The notes beneath the pieces were generated by a model, which saw only the letters and a list, made by a program, of their open reading frames with translations, was not told the DNA's origin and searched no databases. From assembly GCA_039720395.1 (NCBI GenBank), contig CM077832.1:25958763-26022762 (forward strand): a stretch of DNA of 64,000 bases. The letters run 5' to 3'. The position numbers and the translations under genes were made by a program. Below, piece by piece: positions 28,628 to 41,000 of the stretch; position 1 is the stretch's first letter, and each line of letters starts with the position of its first letter. Source of the stretch: Liquidambar formosana (taxonomy: Eukaryota; Streptophyta; Magnoliopsida; Saxifragales; Altingiaceae).

Positions 28628-31600
28628 CTAGACTAAAATGTCATAAGAAATATACCAATTGTTACAGAAAGTTCTATGGCGATCATTATCTTTAATACTT
28701 ACAAAACTAGCAGCTTTGAACCGAATGTCACTTCCAATCTTCTGGACAATATTGGCTTCATTCATGAAAACATTATCATGGAGACGACTATTCCTCTCCC
28801 TCCAAATGTTGTAAATAGTAGACCCCCAAGCAAGCTTCTTGATAACAGAACAAAAGGATTTCCCTTTTAGATGTTTCGCCCAAATCATTTCATTAGCCCA
28901 GAACCTTGGGGTTCTATAAATACAACACAGGCTCAACACTTTCTGCCAAATTCTAGAAGAGAAACCACAATTAAAGAAGAGGTGATCTCGGCTTTCGATA
29001 TGCCCAGAACACAAAATACAATTGGCATTAGAAGTCACACCCCACATTACCAATCTGTCAAGAGTAGCCAAATGATCTTGGACAGCAAGCCAAAGAATAA
29101 AACAATGCTTGGGAATAGCTTTAGAAAACCAGACATAGTGAAACCAGTCCTTAGCTAGATTAATACCTCTAATAATATTCCACGCAGAGTCTAAAGTGAA
29201 AAGGCCAGAAGGGGAAGGAGTCCATCTGATAGAATCTGGCCTACTACTCAAGAGCGGCACTAGGGAAAGATAAGATTGTACCTCAATCAAATCAATAGTG
29301 ACAGTTGTTGGCCACCTCCATCTCGAACCATCAATAATTGAACTGACTTTGGAATGAGATGGAAGAGCCAAGTCATAAAGAATTCTGTTACCATAAAGGG
29401 GAAATAGTGAACCCAGCGGATGCCAATTATCATGCCACAGGAAAATTGTCTCTCCATTCCCCACAATATGCTTGATAAGAGGTCTAGCAATAGCTCTATA
29501 CTTGAGCATCTTTCTCCACACCCATGAACATTCCGCTGGAAGATTAAGAGACCAAAAACTTCTGCCTCTAAGAAGATAGTAATTTAACCAAGCAACCCAC
29601 AAGGAACCCGATTTGGTAAAAAGCGCCTAGATGTGTTTTAGCACAGCAGCAACGTTCATATCTTGCACACGCCTAATGCCAAGCCCTCCTTCAAGTTTGG
29701 GATTACATATGACAGCCCAACTAATTTTTGCTCCAGTATGTTTAAGATCATAGCATGTCCACAGAAAACTTCTAAAAAGCTGCTCAAGAGATAAGCAAAC
29801 CTTCTTAGGAAGGATAAAAATGCTGCTCCAGTAATTTTGAATGCTAAATAGGACTGATTTGATGAGCTGCAACCTACCAGCATATGAAAGGCCCCGAGAG
29901 CTCCAAGACTTCAATCTAGACGAAATTCTGGCAATAAGAGGCTCACAATCAGCACTTTTGAGAGAAGAAGTGATCAATGGAACCCCCAAATATTTAACAG
30001 GAAGGTGCCCTTCATTAAAACCCAGAATACCCAAAATATCCTGCTTAGTAGAGTCATTCACCCCAGCAAAGAACACCAGACTCTTGCTAACATTTGCTTT
30101 GAGACCCGAGATGTTCTCAAAGCACAGAAGCACTTCATTGATCTTCCTAATGGAGTCAGCACTGCCATCAGCAAAAATAAGAAGAGCATCCACAAACAAA
30201 GATGAGTGAGCTGCAACTTCTTACATTTGGCATGAAATTTAAAGTCTTGGCAGGAAGCAACTTTAGCAAGCAATCTAGAAAGAACTTCCATAGCAATGAC
30301 AAATAGATAAGGAGACATAGGATCCCCTTGTCTAATACCTCTTTTACCTGCAAAATAGCCTTCCAAACCACCATTGATAGACACCGAGAACTTAGGAGAA
30401 GTAATACAGGCCTTAATCCATTGAACCAAGTGAAGGGGGGTATTAAGAGACATCAAAACATCAAGAATGAACTCAATACTAATAGAATCATAGGCTTTCA
30501 TAAGGTCCACCTTAATAGCACATCTAGGAGAACCATTATTCCGATGATAATTCTTAAGCACCTCCTGAGCAAGAAGAATATTATCAGAAATACTTCTGCC
30601 AGAAATAAAAGCAGATTGATTAGGACTTATAAAAGTAGGCAGACAACTCCTGAGCCTATTAGCAATGATCTTAGATATGCATTTATATATAGTGTTGCAA
30701 CAAGAGATGGGCCTAAAATCCCCAATTGAAGAAGGATTAGGAACTTTAGGAATGAGAGCAATGATCGTGGCATTAACTTCCCCCAGCAACTTTTCCCCTC
30801 ACAAAAGAAGGAGTTAACAGCAGCCAGCACATCATCCTTAACAACACTCTAGGCTGATTTGAAAAACATAGGAGTAAACCCATCCAGACCAGGAGCCTTG
30901 TCATAATTGAGAGAAAACAAAGTGTCTTTAATTTCTTCATTAGAAACAGGCCTGTTAAGAGAATTAAGCTGATCTTCGTTCCATTTCATATTAGATAAAC
31001 CACTTAAGGTATTGGACCTGCATTCAGAAGAAGGAGAAGCACTGCCAAAAAGATTCACAAAATAGGCAATAGCTTCTTTACTAATCTCACTATGGCCTTC
31101 AAGAAGCTTACCAGACTTGTCATATAACTTGGAAAGGGCATTGAGAGAATTTTTGACTTTCACTGATCTATGGAAATAGGAGGTATTTTGATCCCCTAAC
31201 TTCAGCCACTGGATGCGAGATTTTTGCTTAAGGAAGCTCTCTTCAGCTCTAGCAAGAGAGGCAAATATCTGGAAGCATTCCTTTTCATTCTGAATGAAAC
31301 CAGCAATATGGGGATTATGAAGTAGATCACTTTGAGCCTTAAGAAGCTCCTCTTTTGCCTTGGTTACTCTATCCCTTATAGCGCCATAATGTAAGGTATT
31401 GAATTTGCGTAATTCAATCTTAAGGGCTTTTAAGCTTAGAGACTAACACAAACATAGGGCACCCTATCACTTGCATATTCCAGCATCTTTGTACAGTGGG
31501 TAAAAACTCAGCATGGTTAGCCCAGAAATTAAAGAACTTGAAAGGTTTTTTAATGTTGCACTTAATGGGGTAAAACTCAACAGTGATGCTGCAATGATCA

Positions 31601-32280
31601 GAAATACTTAGAAGACCAAACACTGCCATTCTATCAGGAAAAACATCAAACCAAGCTTCATTAACCATGGCACGATCTAACTTACGAGCAACAAAAGCAG
31701 TGCCATCTCTTCTATTAGACCAAGTAAACAGAGGCCTGATAAAAGGTAAATCAACCAAGTCAGCATCAAGGAGGCATTGATGGAAATCAGAAATAGCTTG
31801 AGAAGCACCAGTCCTGCCACCAAACCTCTCACTGCCAAATCGAACATTATTGAAATCTCCAAGAAGAAGCCAAGGGAAAGAGCCAAAGGACCTCGTGAGA
31901 GAGCCTAACTGATTCCAAAGTAATAATCGATCATTATGGGAATTAGCTGCATAGACAAAAGAACACATAAACTGCACCTTATCCTGCAATAAAGAAATCT
32001 GACAATGAATAGCCTGATCAGAGGAGCTGGTTACTTGAAGATTCAACACATTAGGATCCCAACACACCCAAATTCGGCCCATAGTAGAGGCATGATAGTT
32101 CTGAACAAAACACCAAGAAGGAGCAATGGCTTTCGAGACTTTGCCAAAATTAGCCTGTCTTACTCTGGTTTCAACAATACCTAAAAGATTAACCTTATTC
32201 ATCCTAATAAAAGATCTTACTTCTTTCTGTTTCAAAGGGTCATTAAGACCCCGAATATTCCAACATGCTGTATTAAACAT
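28628..32280 (-). pseudogene. LINE-4 ORF2, broken
   Basis: Starts at 32280 (MFNTACWNIRGLND) immediately after ORF1, with TAATG stop-start overlap. The endonuclease is intact in motifs: GIVETRV, WLLLGDFNNVRF, FTWSNRRDG, KLDRAMVN, ISDHCSI. A frameshift near 31425 follows SKLK. A TAG at 30849-30851 replaces the tryptophan seen in related copies, and another frameshift lies near 30790. The reverse transcriptase has FRPISCCNTIYKCISKI and GIRQGDPMSPYLF, but the FADD region at about 30186-30206 is frameshifted and altered, so it is catalytically dead. A second tryptophan-to-TAG lies at 29627-29629. The last 324 codons (28628-29602) are open and include CILCSGHIESRDHLFFNC. Confidence 0.88.
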
Positions 32281-33411
32281 TAAATAGGAGGATTATGAGC
32301 TGCAGCCTTACCTTTACTGGTAGAAGCAGGCCCTTTATTAGCCTTATAGCCTGAAGAGGTGACCTTTTTTAAATTAGTCTTCTTTTTCTTATTGCCACCT
32401 GGCTTTATAACCAATTCATCAATTTTCAGATCGCAATTCTTGAAGTTATACTCTGGAGAACTATCAGCATCAACGGAAAGAGAAGGGATGGGAGACCCCT
32501 CTGCACCAACAGAACTCACAGGCTCTATAAGAGTTGACTCCTCAGCTAGAACACTAAGGGCTGAAACTTATTCTGATTAATCTGCACACAATCAGTAGCA
32601 TTACACACAGATATATCAGCTCTATTATCACCACTATGTGTAACACTAACAACAGACGGAGTGATCACTGATTCAATTTTATCCACAATGGAATCCTCAT
32701 GAGTCACGGAATTAGCAACAGACTCAACCTTCTTAGGAACCCATACCTTCTTAACCTCTAGAGGGCAGTTAGTAGATAAGTGACCAAAACTCCGACAAGA
32801 ATTGCATACCTGGGGTTTCCAAGGATATTCCACAAAAATTTCACAGATAGAGCCATCACTACAAACCAGATAAAAAGATTTAGGGAACTCAGACCCTATT
32901 TCCACCTCAACACATACTCGAGCAAAGTTGAGCCTAGTAGCTGCCTCTGTGGGACCATCAATGTAAAGAGGAACACCTATGGCACTTGCAACATAGCTTA
33001 AGCCATTTCTATGCCAGTATTCAATTAGGACTTTAAGGAATTTTACCCATAGAGGAACTTTGCTCAACAGCGGCTTAGATAGATCCATCATAGGCTTCCA
33101 TCTCCTCAATATTAAACCCCCAACATGCCATGGCCCATTCTCCAACACCCAATCCAGCGCATCAGATTTGGAAAATCTGAACATGAACAAGCCACTTTTA
33201 GTTGTAATGATCTCCGGCATCTCCATACGAACCCACAGCCTATCAATCATCGATCTTAGAAAAGCAAAATGAGGCTTCTTGTCTATAAACTGACCCACCA
33301 AGCAATTCTTCCTAATCTCACTTCCTTTATGAGCAATTTCAGGAGGAGGAGATACTGTAATCTTACTGTTAATTCTAGATGGCTTAAAATATTTAAGTTC
33401 TGTGTAATCCT

Positions 33412-33455
<44 letters not shown>

Positions 33456-34191
33456 GGTAAGTGATGTGTAATCCTTCTTGGCCGGAGCAAATAAGGTTTT
33501 CTAGTCCTTAACCTTCGAATGGGCAAGCTTCGAATCGTGAACAGCACCGATCTTGGCCTGAACTTCATTCACCGTTGGTAGATCTGCCGAGATCTGGACT
33601 TGCGATGTTAATGAAGGTAACCCATCACCAGAAAAAGCACCTGCCGAGATCTGGACTTGCGATGTTGATGAAGGTAGGTAACCCATCACCGGAAAAAACA
33701 CTGTTGCATCTCGAGGAGTTTGCGCGATTGTTGGCTTGACCACACACCGATGCATCTTGAAGAACCTGTGCGGTTGATGACACTAACCCATCACCGGGTG
33801 AACCGCGGCCTGAACTTGGAGCAACCTGGAGAGATACACCTGCCGGAGAAGGCATATCCGTTAGATCACACCCTAGGACGTTATTAAGAGGTAATAGAGC
33901 AACATGCGGTAAAGAGCTTCCTGGTAGAGGGGGAAAGTTCTCTTGTTGTCGGAGAGCATAAGCTCCTAGATCTGCCGAAGTCAGACCCGAAGGATACACA
34001 AGGCCAGATCTATAGCCAGGAAGGCCCAACGTAGCAGGGGAACAACGATCTTCCTCAAACGGTGGGATGGGAAAACCAGAGGAAACAGGAGATATGTTTT
34101 GACCCAAACTAGAGTTAGGTAAAGAAATAACTCCACCATCAGGGACCACAGTACCAGGAACATCGACCAAAGGATAAGAATACACCATCAA
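32280..34191 (-). pseudogene. LINE-4 ORF1, broken
   Basis: Three open pieces of one ORF1: 33625-34191 (N-terminus with GLVYPSGLTSADLGAYALRQQ), 32546 to about 33415 (DUF4283-like: KNCLVGQFIDKKPHFAFLRS, ENGPWHVGG; zinc knuckle CNSCRSFGHLSTNC), and 32280-32519 (lysine-rich tail ending NPPI). The middle piece is disturbed by the tail insertion at 33416-33464, which with its duplication adds 64 nt and shifts the frame; its poly(T) reads as polylysine. Another shift lies near 32530-32560. The stop TAA overlaps the ORF2 ATG. Confidence 0.86.
33401..33479 (-). mobile_element. Tiny LINE tail insertion in LINE-4 ORF1
   Basis: The 15-mer tgtgtaatccttctt is duplicated at 33401-33415 and 33465-33479. Between them on the minus strand is only tcacttaccc followed by about 39 A. 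The tag is the 3' terminus of the LINE family. It is younger than LINE-4. Confidence 0.9.
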
Positions 34192-34341
34192 AAAGTAATC
34201 TACAATAAATAAAGGTGGAAAGAAACAACCGGATCAAAGAGAGAAAAGAGCAACATGACACGGAGCTAGAACCAGAGCTTCTCTCTCTAGGATTAATCTT
34301 GCCCAATTAGCGTCGTGACCTCTCGACTTAAATTGGCATTT

Positions 34342-34641
34342 ATCTTCCAAAATGGTAACATTATAGTGTATAGCTTGATCAGAGGAGCTTATCACTTGAA
34401 CACTGAGGATATTGGGGTCCCAGCAAACCCAAATACGCACTAAAGTAGACGCATGATAATTCTGAATGAAATTCCAGTTAGGGGCAACAGCTTTAGAAAT
34501 TCTGGAAAAACTAGAGAACCTCACTTTGGTTTCAATAATACCAATCAAACCCACATTATTGAGTTTGATAAAAGACCTGATTTCTTTATGTTTCAGAGGA
34601 TCGTTAAGACCCTTGATGTTCCAACAGGCTGTATTAAACAT
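34342..34641 (-). pseudogene. LINE-3 ORF2, start of the endonuclease
   Basis: MFNTACWNIKGLNDPLKH, then GIIETKV, NYHASTLVRIWVCWDP and SSDQAIHYNV, open up to the LINE-4 insertion. The ATG overlaps the ORF1 stop (TAATG). The reading continues at 28444 after removal of LINE-4. Confidence 0.86.
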
Positions 34642-35012
34642 TAAGAACGACGATTATGAGTAACAGCTTTACCTTTATTGGTATTACCTGAGGAATTGGT
34701 GTTCAAGGAACCAATAGCTCCTTTTGTATTCTTACCATTAGACTTCTTCTTCTTCTTGTTACCTATAGGAGACTTAACAAGTTCATCAACTTTAAGATTT
34801 CAAGTCTTGAAATTGTATTTTAGAGAATTATCAAACTCAATAACATCAGTAGGAATGGGAGAAGAATCCCCATCACATTTGCTAACAACATCAATAGTCT
34901 CATCAACTTCAGTACAATCACTCAAAGCACTAAAAGAATTTTGTGCTACATTCAACATAGAGTTAGGTTTCACGATAGGATTAATCATAACATCCTGTTG
35001 ACCAAGAGCACC
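34642..35012 (-). pseudogene. LINE-3 ORF1, C-terminal remnant
   Basis: The part downstream of the zinc knuckle: NSFSALSDCTEVDE, SPIPTDVIEFDNSLKYNFKT, a stop (TGA near 34799), then the conserved LKVDELVKSPIGNKKKKK tail ending NRRS. In LINE-1 the matching place reads NIRVDELEKKGNSKKK. The stop and the missing N-terminus make it a remnant. It passes into satellite between 35010 and 35020. Confidence 0.75.
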
Positions 35013-38000
35013 AAAAAAAAGGGTCGCCATAGACTCGTGGGACTCCCACAACGCTTCCTAGACACCCTTAGGAGCTTTATACGCTGCAAAAAAAGTCCTA
35101 GGAGGCTTTCGAGAGTCCACGATGCACTTGAGACTCATTCAGGGTCGCTCGCCATTTACTCGTGGGAGCCTCTCAACACTTCCTAGACACCCATAGGAGC
35201 TCAATACGCTCCTAGAACGCCTTTTAGAGTCCATGACGATCTCCAGATTCAATTACGGTCGCTATCCAATCGTGGGAGCGCCACAACGCCTCTTAGGCAC
35301 CCGTAGGAGCTCAATACGGTCGAGAAATTCTTAGGAAGCTTTCTTAACTCCACGACATTCCCTAGACTCAATTAGATTATAGACTCGTGGCAGCCTCCCA
35401 ACACTTCCTAGACACCCATAGGAGCTCTATAAGCTCTAAAAAATCATAAGAGGCTTTCTAGAGTCCACGACCTGTGGAGGCTCAATAGCGTCTCCTTATA
35501 TTCGTGGAAGCATCACAATGCTTCCTAAATACCAGTAGGAGTTGCATATGCTCCAAAAAAAAAAAATCACAGGAGACGCCTAAGAGTTCACGACGCTTTC
35601 TAAACTTAGACAGAATCTCGATTGACTCGAGGGAGCCCCACGATTCTTCCTGGACACCTGCAAGAGCTCTGTACCCTCAAAAGAATCCTAGGAGGTGTTC
35701 AAGAGTCCACGATGCTCTATAAATTCATTTAGAGACGCCATTGACCCGTGGGAGCCTTGCAATGCTTCCAAGACACCCGTAGGACCTCTATACGCTCTAC
35801 AAAATCCTAGAATGCTTTTTTGAGTCCCCGACGTTCCATAAACTCAATTAGAGCTGTCATTGACTCGTGGGAGCTCGACATCGCTTCCTGGACACCCGTA
35901 GGACCTCTATATGGTCCAAAAAAGAAAAAAATCTTATGACGCTTTCAAGAGTCCATAACGCTCTCTAGACTCATTCAGAGTCACCATTGACCCTTGGGAG
36001 CCTCGCAATGCTTCCAAGACACCCGTAGGACCTCTATACGCTCCATAAAATCCTAAAAGGCTTTTTTGAGTTCACGACGTTCTATAAACTCAATTAGAGC
36101 CGTCATTCACTCGTGGTAGCTCGACAATTCTTCCTGGACACCCGAAGGAGCTCAACACTATCCAAAAAATCCTAAGAGGCTTTCTAGAGTCGTCTTCTCT
36201 TGTCTCAAATAAAGCCGCCACGGACTTGTGGGAGCCTCACAACGCTTCCTAGAAAGTGTTCCTTTAGAGACGCCACTGATCCGTGGGAGCCTTGCAACGC
36301 TTCCAAGACACCCGTAGGACCTCTATACGCTCTATAAAATCCTAGAAGGCTTTTTTGAGTCCACGATGTTCCATAAATTCAATTAGAGCTGTCATTGACT
36401 CGTGGGAGCTTGACATCGCTTCCTGGACACCCGTAGGAGCTCTATATGGTCCCAAAAAAAAAAAATATCCTATGACGCTTTTAAGAGTCCATAACGCTCT
36501 CTAGACTCATTTAGAGTCACCATTGACCCTTGGGAGCCTCGCAATGCTTCCAAGAGATCCGTAGGACCTCTATATCGTAGGACCTCTATAAGCCTCGCAA
36601 TGCTTCTGAGACTTCACGGCGCTCCCGAAACTCAATTAGAGTCGCCCTTGACTTGCGGGGGCTCTAGAACGCTTCCTAGACACCCGTAGGAGCTCTATCC
36701 GCTCGAAAAAAATCCTAGGAGCCTTTTGAGAGTCCACGACGCTGTCTAAAGTTATTTAGAGTCGCCATTGACTCGTGGGAGCCTCACAACGCTTCCAAGA
36801 CACCCGTAGGACCTCTATACGCTCTAAAGAATCCTATAAGGCTTACAAAGAGTCCACGACGTACTCTAGACTAAATTAGGGTCGCAATAGACTCGTGGGA
36901 GCCCTGCAACGTTTCCTATACACACCCGGGAACTCTATATGCTCCAAAAAATCCTAAGAGGCTTTCTAGAGTCCATGACGGTCTCCGAACTCAATTAAAG
37001 TCTCCGTAGAGTCGTGGGAGCCCCACAACACTTCCTAGATACCTATAGGAGCTCTAATACGCTCCAAACAATACAAGTAGGATTTCTAGAGTCCACGATG
37101 CTCTCCAGACTCGATAGGGTCTCCATAGACTCGTGGGAGCCCCACAAAGCTTCTTAGACACAGGTAGGAGCTCTATACCCACCAAAAAAATCCTAGAACT
37201 CTTTTGAGAGTCCACATCTCTGTAAACTAATTTAGAGTCGCCATTGACTGGTGGGAGCTCCACAATGCTTTCTGGTCACCCATAGGAGCTCTATACGGTC
37301 CAAAATTTCTAAGGACACCTTCGAGAGCCCACAATGCTTTCCAGGTCAATAGGGTCACTATGGACTCATGGGACTCGCACAATGCTTCCTTGACACTCGT
37401 AGGAACGCTATATGCTCCAAAAGATCCTAGGACGCTTTCGAGAGCCCACGATGCTCTCTTGACTCGACTAGCGTCATCATAGACTCGTAGGAGCCTCGCA
37501 ACGCTTCCTAGACACCCGTAGCAACTCTATACGCTCCAAAAAATTGTAGGAGGCTTTCTAGAGTTCACGACGTTCACTAGACTCTGAAGGGTAGCCGCAG
37601 ATTCGTGGGAATCTCACAACGCTTCCTAGACACCAGTATGAGCTCTATACGCTCCAAAAAATCCGAGGAGACTTTCGAGACTCCACGACATTTTCTATGC
37701 CAAATTACAGTCGCCATTAACTCGTAGGATCTCCACAGCGATTCCTAGATCCCCGTACGAGCTCTATATGCTCCAAAATATCTTAGGAAGCTTTCGAGAC
37801 TCCACAACGCCCTCAAGAGACAATTAGAATCGCCATTGACTCATGGGAGCCTCACAACGCTTACAAGATACCCGTCGGATCTCTATTCGCTCCAAAGAAT
37901 CCTAGAAGGCTTTTTAGGCTTCACGACACTCTCAACACTCAATTAGAGTCGTCATAGACTCCTAGGAGCCTCATAACGTTTCGTACACGCCCGTAGGAGC

Positions 38001-41000
38001 TCAATACGCTCGGAAAAAAAAAAAAAAAAAAAATCCTAGGAGGCAGTCTATAGTCCACGACGGTCTCTAGACGCAATTATAGACTCAATACAATTGTGGT
38101 AGCCTCACAACGCATCCTAGATACCCGTAGGAGCTCTATGCGATCTGAAAAAATATGAGTAGGCTTTCTAGAGTCCATGACGCTCTCTAGACTCGATAGG
38201 GTCGCCATAGACTCGTGGGAGCCTCACAATGCTTCCTAGACATAGGTAGGAGCTCTATACTCTCAAAAAAATCTTAGGAGAATTTTGCGAGTCCACGAAT
38301 CTTTTAAAACTCAATTAGAGTCGCTATTGACTCGTGGAAGCCCCACAATGCTTTCTGGACACCCATAGGAGCTCTACACGGTCCAAAAATTCCTAGGTGG
38401 CCTTCGAGGCTCCACAATGCTCTCTAAAGTCATTAGGGTCGCCATAGACTCGTGGGACTCTCACAACGCTTCCTAGACATCCTTAGGAGCTCTATACGCT
38501 CCAAAAAAAAAAAAAAATCCTAGGAGGCTTTCGAGAGTCCACGATGCACTCGAGACTCATTCAGGGTCGCTCGCCATTTACTCGTGGGAGCCTCTCAACA
38601 CTTCCTAGACACCCATAGGAGCTCAATACGCTCCTAAAAGGCCTTTTAGAGTCCACGACGATATCCAGATTCAATTACGGTCTCTATCGAATCGTGGGAG
38701 CGCCACAGCGCCTCTTTGGCACCCATAGGAGCTCAATACGGTCGAGAAAATCCTAGGAAGCTTGCTTAACTCCACGACATTCTCTATACTCAATTAGACT
38801 ATAGACTCGTGGGAGCCTCCCAAAACTTCCTAGACACCCATAGGAGCTCTATAAGCTCCAAAAAATCATAGGAGGCTTTCTAGAGTCCACGACCTGTGGA
38901 GCCTCAATAGTGTCGCCTTACATTTGTGGAAGCATCACAATGCTTCCTAGACACTAGTAGGAGTTGTATGTGCTCCAAAAAAGTCACAGGAGACGCCTAA
39001 GAGTTCTCGGCGCTTTCCAAACTCTGTCAGAATCTCGATTGACTCGAGAGAGCTCCACGACTCTTCCTGGACACCTGCAGGAGCTTTGTTCCCTCAAAAG
39101 AATCCTAGGAGGCGTTCAAGAGTCCACGATGCTCTATAAATTCATTTAGAGACGCCACTGATCCGTGGGAGCCTTGCAATGCTTCAAAGACACCCGTAGG
39201 ACCTCTATACGCTCTATAAAATCCTAGAAGGCTTTTTTGAGTCCACGACGTTCCATAAACTCAATTAGAGCTGTCATTGACTCGTGGGAGCTCGACATCG
39301 CTTCCTTGACACCCGTAGGAGCTCTATATGGTCCAAAAAAAAAATCAAAAATCCTATGACGCTTTTAAGAGTCCATAACGCTCTCTATACTCATTCAGAG
39401 TCACTATTGACCCTTGGAAGCCTCGCAATGCTTCCAAGACTTCCGTAGGACCTCTACATGCTCCATAAAATCCTATAAGGCTTTTTTGAGTCCACGACAT
39501 TCTATAAACTCAATTAGAGTCGTCATTCACCCGTGGCCGCTCGACAATTCTTCCTGGACACCCGAAGGAGCTCAATACTATCCAAAAAATCCTAAGAGGC
39601 TTTCTAGAGTCGACCTCTCTTGTCTCAAATAAAGTCGCCACGGACTTGTGCGAGCCTCACAATGCTTCCTAGAAACCCGTAAGAGTTCTATGTGCTCCAA
39701 AAAATCCTAGGAGGCTTTCTAGAGTCCACGACGCTCTCCTGACTCAATTAGAGTCGCTATAGACTTGCGGGAGCCTCTGAACACGTCCTAGCAGCTCTAT
39801 ACGCTCCAAAAAAGAAAAGGAGGTTTTTAGAGTCCACGACGCTCGTTGGACTCACAACGCTGCCAAGACGCCAGTAGGAGCGATATATGCTCCAAAAAAA
39901 CTCACAGGAGGCTCTTGGGAGTTCATGGCACTCTCCAAACTCAATTACAGTCGCCATTGACTCGTGGGAGCTCCACAACGCTTCCAGGACACCCGTAGGA
40001 GCTCTATACACTCCAAAAAAATCCTAAGAGGCTGTCGAGAGTCCACGACGCTCTCTAAACTCATTCAGACTCGCCAGTGACTCGTGCGAGCCTCACAACG
40101 CTTGCAAGACACCCGTAGGACCTCTACACGCTCCAAAAAACTCCTAGAAGGCTTTTTTGAGTCCACGACGCTCTATAAACTCAATTTGAGCCCTCATTGA
40201 CACTTGGGAGCTCCACAATGCTTCCTAGACACCCGTAAGAGCTCTATGAGGTCCAAAAAATCCTAGGACGCTTTTGAGAGTCTACTACGCTCTCTAGACT
40301 CATTCAGCGTCGCCATTCACTCTTGGCATCCTCACAACGCTTCCTAGACAACCGTAATGGGCTCAATACTATCCAGAAAACCCTATGAGGCTTTATAGAG
40401 TCCGCGACCCTCTCTATGTCTACAAATAAAGTCTCCATGGACACGTAGAAGCCTCACAACGCTTCCTAGAAACCCGTAGGAGCTCTATGTGCTCCAAAAG
40501 ATCGTAGGAGGCTTTCTAGAGTCCACGACACTCTCTAGAGTCAATTATAGTCGCTATAGACTCGTGGGAGCCACTCAACACTTCCTAGACACACCCATAG
40601 GAGCTCTATAAGCTCTAAAAAGTCATAGGAGGCTCAATCACGTCGCTTTATATTCGTGGGGGCAACACAACGCTTCCAAAACACCAATAGGAGTTGTATA
40701 TGATCCAAGAAAATCACAGGAGACTTCTGAGACTTCACGGCGCTCCCGAAACTCAATTAGAGTCGCCCTTAACTTGCGGGGGCTCCAGAACGCTTCCTAG
40801 ACACCCGTAGGAGCTCTATCCGCTCGAAAAAAAATCCTAGGAGCCTTTCGAGAGTCCACGACGCTGTCCAAATATATTTAGAGTCGCCATTGACTCGTGG
40901 GAGCCTCACAACGCTTCCAAGACACCCGTAGGACCTCTATACGCTCTAAAGAATCCTACAAGGCTTACAAAGAGTCCACGACGCACTCTAGACTAAATTA

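Larger units (their letters stand above)
28460..34325 (-). mobile_element. LINE-4: full-length element nested in LINE-3
   Basis: A 5.87-kb element on the minus strand. The 16-bp duplication is acttaaactggcattt (28444-28459) and acttaaattggcattt (34326-34341), one mismatch. Order from its 5' end (right): leader with the box accagagcttctctctctag (34271-34290 on the plus strand), ORF1, ORF2, a 3' UTR with the stem-loop at 28609-28623, terminal motif CATCTAACTTATCC and a short poly(A). Both ORFs are damaged. It carries a tiny LINE tail insertion at 33416-33464. Confidence 0.93.
28204..35012 (-). mobile_element. LINE-3, truncated at both ends, split by LINE-4
   Basis: Minus-strand LINE with pieces at 34342-35012 (end of ORF1, start of ORF2) and 28204-28444 (rest of the endonuclease). 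The two pieces join exactly at the target duplication of LINE-4. The left (3') end is cut in the endonuclease at GPFF and abuts the copia reverse transcriptase. The right (5') end is cut inside ORF1 and abuts satellite. It has neither its own poly(A) nor a target duplication, so it arrived or was trimmed by recombination or end joining. Confidence 0.85.
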
